From Chloroflexi bacterium CFX4 (GTDB lineage Bacteria; Chloroflexota; Anaerolineae; Aggregatilineales; UBA2796), in contig QWHC01000006.1 in the NCBI GenBank assembly GCA_021404685.1, forward strand, positions 62,001 to 126,000: 64,000 nt of DNA, read 5' to 3'. Position numbers and translations under genes: made by a program. Below the pieces are notes generated by a model. It had not been told where the DNA came from and did not search any database. It was given only the letters and a program-made list of their open reading frames with translations. Positions within the stretch are counted from its first letter, which is position 1. Each line of letters starts with the position of its first letter. Shown piece after piece: positions 52,001 to 60,608 of this stretch.

Positions 52001-52090
52001 CTGTGCATGGTGGCACGCCTACTTTCTAAAAACTGCACCGCCTAATGGGCATACACAGGTTGGCAATCCTTGTCAAGCAAGCGTAGGGCA
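51796..52090 (-). repeat. Inverted repeat A, left copy
   Basis: About 295 bases, reverse complement of 60292-60558. Similarity covers a non-coding stretch, the start region of the secreted gene and its first linker. The left copy contains 28 bases (in the signal-peptide region) that the right copy lacks. Confidence 0.85.
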
Positions 52091-52357
52091 GACGTAGAGA
52101 AGGCACATAGTTACCCCTATGCAGCACTTTGCACGATTCAGCCCCGCTGATTCTTGGGCAGATCGCTGAAACGCCTCTTTTCGCCCCCGTGATAAACTTC
52201 ACGCAAATTTTTTCCCACTGCCTAAAAGTTCATTTTTTGCAAAACGCCGCGCTACCCCTCGGACGCTGTGCCGTACCTAGCGCGTGTGTCGTTCTTATGC
52301 ACTTGAAATTAAGCATATGCCTGGACTTGGACAGCGAGGAAAGACGAGGACAACGCA
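52091..52357. other. Intergenic region before gltB, nothing definite
   Basis: About 270 bases beyond inverted repeat A. No open frame with a ribosome site, no convincing -35/-10 pair and no clear hairpin was seen; the gltB promoter should lie here. Confidence 0.4.
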
Positions 52358-55300
52358 ATGATAGGCTCTCTGATTCCCCCGACGGAGGACACTGATCGCC
52401 CTTATCTCTTGGAGCATGATGCCTGCGCGCTGATTGCCAACGTTCGCAAAGGAGCGCGCCCCACGCACGGCAACGTTAAGCGCACGCTTGCCGCCCTTGC
52501 CCGTATGGGTCACCGCACGGGCGAAGTACAGGGCGAAGGCGATGGCTGCGGCGTGCTGACCGATATTCCACGCGCCATCTGGACGCAGACCATGCAGCAC
52601 ATTGGGCAGCCGAGCGACCTTGCCCGCGATCCGCATTTCTTTGTGGTGCATTTGTTCTTGCCACAGCAGGACACTGAGGCTGTCGTCCGCCGCATTGCTG
52701 AAATCGCCGAACTGCGCGTGCTGCAAATCGTCTACAGCGCGCACGGGCAAACCCGCGCCGAGATGCTCGGTCCGTTGGCACGCGCCCAAGAGCCTGTTTT
52801 CTGGCAATTGGCAGGCTATGCGCCCGGACGCAACGTGCAAGATGCCAACGCCCGCCTTTTCGAGTTCCACCTTGCCCTAGAGCGCGAACTGCCCCTGCAT
52901 GTCGTAAGCTGTAGCACCCACAGCGTTGTTTATAAAGTACGTGGGCATGTGGATACCCTCTACAAGTATTACCCCGATTTGCGAAACCCTGAATTCGAGT
53001 CCGCCGTCACCATTGGACATTCCCGCTATTCCACCAACACCGAGACTGCCTTTGAGCGCGTGCAGCCCTTCTCGCTGCTTGGTCACAATGGCGAAATCAA
53101 CACCATTGCACGGCTGCGCCAAGAGGCGCGAATGCTGGGCGCCCAGCTCGTCCACAGCGGCTCGGATTCGCAAGACCTGAACCGCCTGCTCGAAGTGCTG
53201 ATCCACCACTACGGTTTCACCCTCGCCGAAGCGATGGAAATCGCCTTCCCGCCCGTGCCGCACGAGGCAAACGCGCTCAGCCCTGAGGTTGCCGCCCTCT
53301 ACCGCCGCTATCGGATGGGCTGGGGTCCGTTCGCGCAAGGTCCGGCGGCGCTCGTCACGCGCTATGGCGATGAATGCGTGTTCAGTGTGGATGCCATGGG
53401 TTTGCGCCCGCTTTGGTTCGGCGAAACCGAAAAGGATTTCTATTTCTCCTCTGAGCAAGGCGTGCTGCCGCTAGAGCAGAACGTGCGCGATCCGCGCCCG
53501 CTGGCGCCCGGCGAAAAGGTTGTGCTGAGCATTCATCGCGGCTCGACGGTGCGCGTGCTGAACGATGCTGATCTGCGCCCGGAGGTGCTGCGGCGCGGAC
53601 GTGCCTTAGCGCCCGTCCAAGCGCCATGCCTTCCCGAAGGCGCACCGATTTGGGAAGCGCCGCAGCCACCAACTGAGAATCCGAACCTTGAGGCGTGGCG
53701 CGCCGCCACCGGCTGGTACCGCACCGACCGCGATATTGCAGTTGAGATGGCGGACAAAGGCGCTGATCCGATTGGCTCACTGGGTTACGATGGACCTTTG
53801 GCAGCCCTCTCCAGCGATGGCGTGCGGAATCTTTCGGAATATTTCAAAGAGGCGGTTGCCGTCGTCACCAACCCTGCCATTGACCGCGAACGCGAGACGG
53901 AACATTTCAGCACAGAGGCAATCGTCGGACCGCGTCCTGCCCTGCACGAAAACGATCCCGCCGATGAGGTAACGCCGCTTGCGCTGCGCCTGCCCGTCTT
54001 AGCGGGCGGTCAGTACGCGGGCGATGCACTGCTGGACTTCGGCGATTATGCAGAGGCGGCACAACGCGGCGGCACGCTAATGTACGAGGATGCGCTTGCC
54101 GCTTTCGGTGGGCGTGCGCTGACTTTAGATATGTCCATGCAGCCTGCTGAGACGGTTGAGAGCGCTTTGATGCGCCTGCAAGCCGCCGCGGTGCAGGCTG
54201 CGCGGGATGGCGTGCGCCTGATCGCATTGGATGATCGGTGTGCCTTCCGTGAAGGGCATCTGTGGCTCGATCAGCATTTGGCGCTGGCAGTCGTAGACCG
54301 TGCGCTGCGCCTTGCTACCGACGATCACGCGCAGAATTTGCGGCGCAAGTGCGGTATTGTTGTGCGTGCTGCGGGCATTCGCAACCTGCATGATGTGATC
54401 TTGGCAGTGGCGCTTGGCGCGGATGCCGTGAACCCTTATCTGCTCTTTGAAACTGCCATTGGACGCAGTGGACGCCCTGAGGAACGCGCTGAGCGCGTGG
54501 TGAAACTGCTGACTGCCCTTGAAAAAGGCTTGCAGAAGATCACCAGCACGATGGGCGTGCATGAACTGCGCGGCTATGGCAAAACCTTCGGCAGCATTGG
54601 GCTTTCCGCACCATTGGCAGAGGTGATGGGCTGTGTGAATTACGCCGGCAGCGCCGCACGCGGGCTGACGTGGCAAACGCTCTACGCCGAAGCGGAAGTG
54701 CGCCAGAGCTACATCACGAGCAAAGGTGCGCGCTTGCCCAAAGAGACGCGCATCTACCCGCATATTTACAAAATGGCGCAGCAGGTGGCGCAAGGCGAAG
54801 TGGACTATAACGGCATCATGGAGCGCTTGGGCGAAATTGAGCGCACGACGCCCGTTGCCTTGCGCCATACGCTGGATTTCAAGTTTGATCCGCGCAGCCG
54901 CATCAATCCTGAAGATGTGGACTTGGGTGTTGGTCGGCATTCGCTGCCGTTCGTCATCTCCTCAATGTCGTTCGGCTCACAGAGCGAGATCGCCTTCCGC
55001 GCCTATGCCGAAGCAGCCTTCCGCCTTGATATGTACAGCCTGAACGGCGAAGGCGGCGAGATTAAAGACATGCTCGGCAAGTATCCGTATCATCGTGGAC
55101 AGCAGATTGCCAGCGGACGCTTTGGCGTGAACGCCGAACTGATCAACTCGTCCTACTTGTTAGAGATCAAGGTTGGGCAGGGTGCTAAGCCGGGCGAAGG
55201 CGGTCACTTACCAGGCAAAAAGGTGAGCGCAAAGGTGGCAGCCGCACGCAACGCCAACATCGGCGTAGACCTGATCTCGCCTTCCAACAACCACGACATC

Positions 55301-56959
55301 TACTCAATTGAGGACTTGGCGCAGTTCATCGAGGAACTCAAGACCAGCAATCCACGGGCGAAGGTTGCCGTCAAGCTGCCGGTGGTGCCGGGCATCGGCG
55401 TGATTGCGGTCGGCGTGGCAAAGGCAAACGCCGATATTATCAACATTACCGGCTATGATGGCGGCACGGGCGCGGCACGGCAGCACTCGCTCAAGTATGT
55501 GGGCTTGCCGGCTGAGATTGGCGTTGTGGAAGCGCACGCAGCACTGCTCAAAGCGGGCTTGCGAGATCGCGTTGAGATTTGGTGCGATGGCGGCATGAAA
55601 AGCGGCACGGATGTGGTCAAAATGGTGCTGATGGGCGCTAATCGCATCGGCTTCGGCACAATGGCGATGGTCGCTATCGGCTGTACCATCTGCCGCAAAT
55701 GCCAGACGGATACCTGTCATGTGGGCATTGCGACGCAGGTTGAGACAAAAGAACAGGCAATCGCGCATGGGCTGAAGGCGTTTGAGCCGCAAATCTACGA
55801 GGATGCCGTTGATCAGTTGGTGCAGTTGTTCACCGCCATTGGGCAAGAGGCGCAAGAGATCACGGCGCGGCTAGGCTTTACGCGCCTGCAAGATTTGGTC
55901 GGGCGCGCCGACTTGCTCCAACAAGTGCGCTTGCTGGAACACCTGGACATGACGCCGCTGCTGCAAGTTGCACCGCGCCTAGAGCGCCCAAGCAGCCAAC
56001 GCACGGTTGGGCGTGCGCTGCGCCGTCCGCGCAATCACCTGACTGAGGTGATCAGCGAGATGGTGGTCGAGGCAATTGAGCAGGGCGAGGACGTGATCAA
56101 CTACGAAGACACAGAGGCGATGAGCATTGATCGCGCCGTTGGCACACACTTGGTAGGTGCGTTGGTGCGCCGCTACGGCTTCGAGAATGGGCGCAGCATC
56201 GCTGGGCGCGAAGTCTTTCGGCAGAATGGCGGGCGTCCGAACATCATCAAACTGAACTTCAACGGCTCAACAGTGCCGGGCAACGGCTTGGCAGCTTTTC
56301 ACGGCGCGGGCGTCGAAGTGGTGGTGGAAGGCGGCACGCAGGATGGCTTGGGCAAGTGCGCCATTGGCGGGCGCGTGGCGGTGCTGAAGGGCATGAATAC
56401 GAAGGGTGTGCGCGTGGGCGGCAGTGTGGGCAAGAGCTTTGCCTATGGCGCGCAGCGTGGGCAGTTCTTTGTGCAGGGCAGCGCCGATAGCCGTGCGGGT
56501 GTGCGCCTCTCCGGCGCTGATCTGGTCATTGGCGGTGAGCTGACCGAAAAACTGCGCGATGATCAGGGCTTCATTGCCAGCCGCGCCAACATCAAGGGCT
56601 TTGCCTTTGAGTACATGACGGCAGGGCGCGTGATCGTGTTGGGCGATCCGGGTCCGTGGATTTGCAGCGGCATGACGGGCGGCGTGGTCTATGTGCGGCT
56701 GCGCCCTGAGCTTGGCTTTGATGCGGCGGCACTGAAGCGGCGTTTGGCGCAAGGCGCCAATGTGAAGATTGCGGCGGTGGATGCCAGCGACGCAAATAAC
56801 CTGCACGATCTGCTGTGTGGCTACCGTGAGGCGCTGAGCGATAGCAACCAACACGCCGAAGCGCGCCGCATTGATGAGATCATGAGCCGCTGGGAGAAGG
56901 AATTTGTGAAGATCGTGCCTGCCAACCAGCAGGTAGATCAGACAATTGCTACCGAGTAG
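52358..56959 (+). CDS. gltB: Glutamate synthase, large subunit / ferredoxin-type GOGAT
   Basis: 1533 residues, full length. The N-terminal glutamine amidotransferase domain uses Cys23 ('LLEHDACALIANVRKG') after removal of a propeptide. The central domain follows (about 440-780). The FMN-binding synthase domain (about 830-1210) has 'VGRHSLPFVISSMSFGSQSEIAFRAYAEAA', 'LPGKKVSAKVAAARN', 'SPSNNHDIYSIEDLAQFI' and 'TGYDGGTGAARQHSLKYVGLPAE'. The [3Fe-4S] Cys are 1109, 1115 and 1120. The C-terminal beta-helix has GxxGxG repeats ('VEGGTQDGLGKCAIGGRVAVLKG'). It makes two glutamates from glutamine and 2-oxoglutarate. No gltD is adjacent, so a ferredoxin or an unlinked small subunit supplies electrons. 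Confidence 0.95.
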   Translation: MIGSLIPPTEDTDRPYLLEHDACALIANVRKGARPTHGNVKRTLAALARMGHRTGEVQGEGDGCGVLTDIPRAIWTQTMQHIGQPSDLARDPHFFVVHLFLPQQDTEAVVRRIAEIAELRVLQIVYSAHGQTRAEMLGPLARAQEPVFWQLAGYAPGRNVQDANARLFEFHLALERELPLHVVSCSTHSVVYKVRGHVDTLYKYYPDLRNPEFESAVTIGHSRYSTNTETAFERVQPFSLLGHNGEINTIARLRQEARMLGAQLVHSGSDSQDLNRLLEVLIHHYGFTLAEAMEIAFPPVPHEANALSPEVAALYRRYRMGWGPFAQGPAALVTRYGDECVFSVDAMGLRPLWFGETEKDFYFSSEQGVLPLEQNVRDPRPLAPGEKVVLSIHRGSTVRVLNDADLRPEVLRRGRALAPVQAPCLPEGAPIWEAPQPPTENPNLEAWRAATGWYRTDRDIAVEMADKGADPIGSLGYDGPLAALSSDGVRNLSEYFKEAVAVVTNPAIDRERETEHFSTEAIVGPRPALHENDPADEVTPLALRLPVLAGGQYAGDALLDFGDYAEAAQRGGTLMYEDALAAFGGRALTLDMSMQPAETVESALMRLQAAAVQAARDGVRLIALDDRCAFREGHLWLDQHLALAVVDRALRLATDDHAQNLRRKCGIVVRAAGIRNLHDVILAVALGADAVNPYLLFETAIGRSGRPEERAERVVKLLTALEKGLQKITSTMGVHELRGYGKTFGSIGLSAPLAEVMGCVNYAGSAARGLTWQTLYAEAEVRQSYITSKGARLPKETRIYPHIYKMAQQVAQGEVDYNGIMERLGEIERTTPVALRHTLDFKFDPRSRINPEDVDLGVGRHSLPFVISSMSFGSQSEIAFRAYAEAAFRLDMYSLNGEGGEIKDMLGKYPYHRGQQIASGRFGVNAELINSSYLLEIKVGQGAKPGEGGHLPGKKVSAKVAAARNANIGVDLISPSNNHDIYSIEDLAQFIEELKTSNPRAKVAVKLPVVPGIGVIAVGVAKANADIINITGYDGGTGAARQHSLKYVGLPAEIGVVEAHAALLKAGLRDRVEIWCDGGMKSGTDVVKMVLMGANRIGFGTMAMVAIGCTICRKCQTDTCHVGIATQVETKEQAIAHGLKAFEPQIYEDAVDQLVQLFTAIGQEAQEITARLGFTRLQDLVGRADLLQQVRLLEHLDMTPLLQVAPRLERPSSQRTVGRALRRPRNHLTEVISEMVVEAIEQGEDVINYEDTEAMSIDRAVGTHLVGALVRRYGFENGRSIAGREVFRQNGGRPNIIKLNFNGSTVPGNGLAAFHGAGVEVVVEGGTQDGLGKCAIGGRVAVLKGMNTKGVRVGGSVGKSFAYGAQRGQFFVQGSADSRAGVRLSGADLVIGGELTEKLRDDQGFIASRANIKGFAFEYMTAGRVIVLGDPGPWICSGMTGGVVYVRLRPELGFDAAALKRRLAQGANVKIAAVDASDANNLHDLLCGYREALSDSNQHAEARRIDEIMSRWEKEFVKIVPANQQVDQTIATE

Positions 56960-56975
56960 GCAGCACAGGCGATCA

Positions 56976-56996
56976 GGGGCGGGCTATAGCCGCCCC
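56976..56996 (+). terminator. Probable terminator after gltB
   Basis: GGGGCGG / CCGCCCC, 7-bp GC-only stem with a seven-base loop, 16 bases after the gltB stop codon and just before the convergent CAP gene; no U-tract. Confidence 0.5.
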
Positions 56997-57002
56997 TATG
57001 AT

Positions 57003-58418
57003 TCATGGCAAGCGGATGGCACACACGCCACTACTCACCGTACAGCGCTGAATTGCCTGATCATTGTAAAACACTTCAAAGTCCGCCTGCGCCCAGAAGG
57101 GCTGTGCAACGCTGACCGTAATCTGACTGCGGACAAAGCGGCAGCCCTCAGGAGCAGGCGCGTTTTCCGCACCACCGATGTTCGCCTGCAAACAATGCCC
57201 ACTCGGAAAGGCGCCCAATGGAAACTGTGCAACGCGCAGCCACAGCTCAGGCGTCAGCCTGCCAAAGCGCAGCGGCGTTAGGTCAAGGGCGCGCCCACTG
57301 CTGTTCACCACAAAGAAGGTGCGCCCATTGTAGACCAACAACAGATCGGCGGCTGTGTTCTGCGGTGTGGCGCTAGGTGCTTGGGTTGGCTGTGCCGTGT
57401 GCGTAGCGGTTGGCGAGAGGGCATTTTCGGCGGCACGAGGTGCGCGTGGTGTGTTGGTGGGGAAACCTGCCATGCGCGGCGTGTTAGTTGGCAAGGCAGC
57501 CTGTGTACGTGGCGTGTTGGTGATGATCAGGATCGGCGTGGCGCTTGGTTGAACGGTTGGCGTGTGTGTGGCGGTTGGCTGCACCGCCGCCTTGATCGGC
57601 TCAGCGGGCGGCTTGGCAAGCTGCGCTGCGATGCTAATGTTGCTTTCAGGCAACACTGCCACGTCGAAGGCACGGTTGACCTCAAAGCGCAGTGATCCAC
57701 CTTGCTTGCTGCTGTATTCGACGAAGAAGCGCGCACCTGCCTCAGCAGGCACAGCCAGCCTGGGCGACCACGTTTGGCTTCCGCTCAATGGCTGCCCTGC
57801 CTCATTTAAGAGCGTGACGCTCCAGGTTTGCGGCAAACTTTCGTAGCGTGAGCTTTCGCGGCTCAGGTAGAGCGTTTTGCCATCAGGGCTGAGCAGCGGC
57901 GGAAAGACGTTTGGGCGTGCGCCAAAGATCATGATGAACAGATAGCTGCCGCCGCGCAGAGGCAGCGCACCAACGCCGACTTCGCGGTAGGTGGGGTTGC
58001 CAAGCGCTTTGGCATGGATGGGCGAGTTCTGCCAATACTGCACGGCGCGGTCGGGCGGAAACTCGGCAGCGTTCTCGCCGATCTCAATGCGTTCGGGCGT
58101 GCCATAGGTTGCCCAATTGTAGAATTGAAGGGCGCGCTGTGGTGGCTTGCGTCCCCCTAAGTCCTTGTGATAGTCGTCATGGGTTTGCAAGTTATCAAGG
58201 CGTGGGTAAAGGTATTCCACCTGAGCAAGCGCCATTGCCTGCAAATCGGCATTGGCACGCAGCGGCGGCAAGCCCTGCTCAATGCGCCATTGGTTGGTGA
58301 TGGCGAGGACGCGGCTGGCAGCGGCATCATCATGGGCGGGAATATTCACCTGTGCGGCAGTCGGCAATGCCGTGCTGCACAATAAGACGATCAGGACAGG
58401 CATGATCAAGCGACGCAT
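57003..58418 (-). CDS. Secreted CAP (SCP/PR-1)-domain protein with Thr/Pro-rich linker
   Basis: 471 residues from MRRLIMPVLIVLLCSTALPTAAQ (signal peptide), with GGAGG 4 bases upstream. CAP domain about 30-165: 'VLAITNQWRIEQGLPPLRANADLQAMALAQVEYLY', 'DYHKDLGGRKPPQRALQFYNW', 'EIGENAAEFPPDRAVQYWQNSPIHAKALGNPTYREVGVGAL', with the CAP His/Glu set. A beta-type module (about 180-270) follows, then a long linker of repeated 'TNTPR..A.P' units (about 275-345) and a C-terminal module with four Cys ('HCLQANIGG', 'GCRFVRSQ', 'RCTVSSGVCAIRLP'). Bacterial CAP proteins are often found with wall or sporulation functions; the substrate is unknown. Confidence 0.85.
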   Translation of the reverse strand: MRRLIMPVLIVLLCSTALPTAAQVNIPAHDDAAASRVLAITNQWRIEQGLPPLRANADLQAMALAQVEYLYPRLDNLQTHDDYHKDLGGRKPPQRALQFYNWATYGTPERIEIGENAAEFPPDRAVQYWQNSPIHAKALGNPTYREVGVGALPLRGGSYLFIMIFGARPNVFPPLLSPDGKTLYLSRESSRYESLPQTWSVTLLNEAGQPLSGSQTWSPRLAVPAEAGARFFVEYSSKQGGSLRFEVNRAFDVAVLPESNISIAAQLAKPPAEPIKAAVQPTATHTPTVQPSATPILIITNTPRTQAALPTNTPRMAGFPTNTPRAPRAAENALSPTATHTAQPTQAPSATPQNTAADLLLVYNGRTFFVVNSSGRALDLTPLRFGRLTPELWLRVAQFPLGAFPSGHCLQANIGGAENAPAPEGCRFVRSQITVSVAQPFWAQADFEVFYNDQAIQRCTVSSGVCAIRLP

Positions 58419-58549
58419 AATGCCTCCGAGCAAATGGTAGCATCACATTAAAGACGTTGATCATTGTAAGAGGCATCGGGCGAGCGACTCAAGCGGAATA
58501 CAAACTTTTTAAGGATAATTTCACAGGTGTTAAGGTATTGTGAAGCAGG

Positions 58550-59149
58550 CTAGGCATTCGGGCGCGGCAAAAAGCCTGAGAGCAGCGCGTAGATGCCTTC
58601 GACGAGCATTTCCAGCGTGCAGGCGCGCATTTGCTGCTGGAAATAGACAGTGTGTGCCTCCAGCATGACGTAGAGCGCATCGGCGGCATATTCAAGGTGC
58701 GCCGTGACGCGCAGCCGAACCAACAAGCCGCGAATGGTCTGCCGCCACCAAGCATGGGCAGCCGTGTGCATCGGCGTGAAGTATGTCTCTGGTGCGCCGA
58801 CCAGCAGCAAAGGCAAGTTTTGCCAGACGAAGGTCAGTGCTTCGCGCAAGAACCAATGCAAATTGATATACGGGTCAAGGATTTGGCGCAGATGTTGGAA
58901 GGTGCGTTCTTGCAAATCGCGCTGCTGCTGATCAAGCAGGGCAAGGCACAGGTCGGTTTTATTGGCAAAATGACGGTAGAGTGTGCCTTTGCCAACCTCT
59001 GCCGCCTCTGCGATGGCAGACATGCTGACCGCCTCAACGCCGTGCTTCTCGAAAAGGCGCTGTGCCGTCTCCAGCAGCAGTTCACGGTTTTTTAGGGCGT
59101 CGGCGCGGGTTGGGCGCAGCGGACGCAAGATAATTGGGTCATCATCCAT
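58550..59149 (-). CDS. TetR-family transcriptional regulator
   Basis: 199 residues from MDDDPIILRPLRPTRADALKNRELLLETAQRLFEKHGVEAVSMSAIAEAAEVGKGTLYRHFANKTDLCLALLDQQ: a full TetR HTH (about 15-62). The rest is an all-helical ligand-binding domain of unknown specificity, with aromatic residues 'WFLREALTFVWQNLPLLLVGAPETYFTPMHTAAHAWWRQTIRGLL'. The ATG was chosen because the HTH starts a normal distance after it; the longer frame covers the upstream zinc-finger gene. That gene ends 13 bases upstream, so the two are co-transcribed. Confidence 0.92.
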   Translation of the reverse strand: MDDDPIILRPLRPTRADALKNRELLLETAQRLFEKHGVEAVSMSAIAEAAEVGKGTLYRHFANKTDLCLALLDQQQRDLQERTFQHLRQILDPYINLHWFLREALTFVWQNLPLLLVGAPETYFTPMHTAAHAWWRQTIRGLLVRLRVTAHLEYAADALYVMLEAHTVYFQQQMRACTLEMLVEGIYALLSGFLPRPNA

Positions 59150-59162
59150 AGGTGCTACATCG

Positions 59163-59414
59163 CTAGGTCGAGTCGGACTGCTCCATTTTAAGAATGCTGA
59201 GCAGTGCTTGAAATTCACCGCTACAACAGTGGCAGTTCTCAATGTGCTGCTGCACAGCGGCAAGCACGCCGATGGGTGCGGCCTCGGAGGCGAGCAATTC
59301 CGCCAGCCGCGCCATATGCTCATCGCATTCATCGCAGCCAAGCTGCACTTCAGGTGCGCCCAGCCATTTTTCCAGCAGTTTTCGGGTGCGCTCTTGGCGC
59401 AAAGCGTCGTTCAT
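59163..59414 (-). CDS. Small zinc-finger (anti-sigma-factor-like) protein
   Basis: 83 residues. It contains 'LGCDECDEHMARLAELLASE...VLAAVQQHIENCHCCSGEFQALLSIL': the HxxxCxxC pattern of zf-HC2/RsrA-type zinc-binding anti-sigma factors (here HIENCHCC), with a Cys pair further upstream. No membrane span is present, so it would be a soluble form, and no sigma factor is adjacent. It is followed closely by a TetR gene. Role in regulation is likely; the partner is unknown. Confidence 0.7.
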   Translation of the reverse strand: MNDALRQERTRKLLEKWLGAPEVQLGCDECDEHMARLAELLASEAAPIGVLAAVQQHIENCHCCSGEFQALLSILKMEQSDST

Positions 59415-59479
59415 GGTTAATACCGTCGCGTGCCTCTCATCTGGTCTTAATGCTATAGAAGCACACAGGCTTACAAACC

Positions 59480-60088
59480 TTACCCGTCGGTTGGTTTTAT
59501 GGGAGTGCTGCTGGTTGCGTCTTTCACCTCAGCGGCACGCATCACCTCAAGGTATGGCACGGTGCGGCTTTTACCGTCTGCACCACGCACATAGACATAC
59601 AAATCTTCCAGCGGCAAGCGGTCTAGAAACAGCACACCTTCAAGATGATCGTACTCATGGAGCAGCATTCGGGCGTCCCAGCCGCTGAACTGGCGTTCAT
59701 GGCGTGCGCCATGCTCATCTTGCCAGCGCATGGTCAGCTGCGTGGCGCGCTGTGTGTAGCCCATCATGCCGGGAATGCTCATGCAGGCGTCAAAATCGCG
59801 CTCGGTTTCTTCGCCAATGGCGACGATTTCAGGGTTGATGAAAATCTGCGGCGGCGCGGCATCCTCAGCACCTTCTGCCTGATCGTAGTAGCCAATGCGT
59901 GCGCCAAAGACGCGCAACAGTACGCCGATCTGGACGGCTGCCAAGCCAACCGCCGGATTGACCAGGATCGTATCGCGGATATCTTCCGCCAACTGCTTCA
60001 CCTGCTTGGTGATCTTCTTCACCGGCTCGGACTTGGTGCGGAGCAATTTTTCATGCCTGCTGAGCGTCAGAATCTTCTTGACTGCCAT
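59480..60088 (-). CDS. def: Peptide deformylase
   Basis: 202 residues with the three deformylase motifs: 'GLAAVQIG' (residues 48-55), 'DACMSIPG' (the metal-binding Cys102; usually EGCLSxP), and 'LLHEYDHLEG' (His144, Glu145, His148). It removes formyl groups from nascent N-termini with Fe/Zn. The Asp-Ala-Cys-Met version of motif 2 is a mild variant but keeps the Cys. The C-terminal 50 residues are an extension often variable in this family. Usually linked to fmt; here it stands alone. Confidence 0.95.
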   Translation of the reverse strand: MAVKKILTLSRHEKLLRTKSEPVKKITKQVKQLAEDIRDTILVNPAVGLAAVQIGVLLRVFGARIGYYDQAEGAEDAAPPQIFINPEIVAIGEETERDFDACMSIPGMMGYTQRATQLTMRWQDEHGARHERQFSGWDARMLLHEYDHLEGVLFLDRLPLEDLYVYVRGADGKSRTVPYLEVMRAAEVKDATSSTPIKPTDG

Positions 60089-60291
60089 CCTATGCGCGCC
60101 TTTTTTTCACCTCTAGCAATACATACCGCTTCATTTTCGCGCAAAATGCCACTTTTGACAATGCTCATGCCTTTTCAGAAAGGGTGGAGCGTGACTATGG
60201 AGATAATTGCGCGTGGGCATAACGCGATCTTGCGTAGGAATCGGATTTGTCCCGACCCTGCGAACATTCCCACCTGCGCTTACCCACCGCC

Positions 60292-60558
60292 TGCCCTACG
60301 CCTGCTTGACAGGGTTTGGCAAGCGGTGTATGCCCGTTAGTGGGTGCAGTGTTTAGAAAGTAGGCGTGCCACCATGCACAGACGGCTACCAGTTACCTTC
60401 AGTATTCTCTTAATGTTGCTAACATAGCGCACCGATTGCTGCCCAAGCCGATGATCCCTGCCTGACGCCCAACCTCGCACCGACCTTCCTGCCACGCGAC
60501 AGCCGCAGCACACCACAGCCCACACGCACGCCGCTGCCCTACGATCCCTGCGCGCCAA
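60292..60558 (+). repeat. Inverted repeat A, right copy
   Basis: Reverse complement of 51796-52090. It lacks 28 bases present in the left copy, next to repeated TAG triplets, and the ATG used in the left copy reads ACG here. Confidence 0.85.
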
Positions 60559-60608
60559 GCCAAACACCCACGCGGACGCCGAGTCCGTCCCCTTCAGCGC
60601 TGCCGTCC

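Noticed and set aside
54125-54940. 271-codon minus-strand open frame inside gltB
   Set aside because: Lies wholly within a conserved gltB region and has no recognisable protein features; a by-product of GC-rich third positions.
57355-57600. Short repeated units resembling a CRISPR or tandem array
   Set aside because: These encode the in-frame Thr/Pro 'TNTPR' linker of the CAP protein; unit length and spacing are irregular and there are no spacers.
59645-60340. 231-codon plus-strand open frame opposite def
   Set aside because: Overlaps the whole N-terminal part of a clear peptide deformylase gene and shows no family resemblance.
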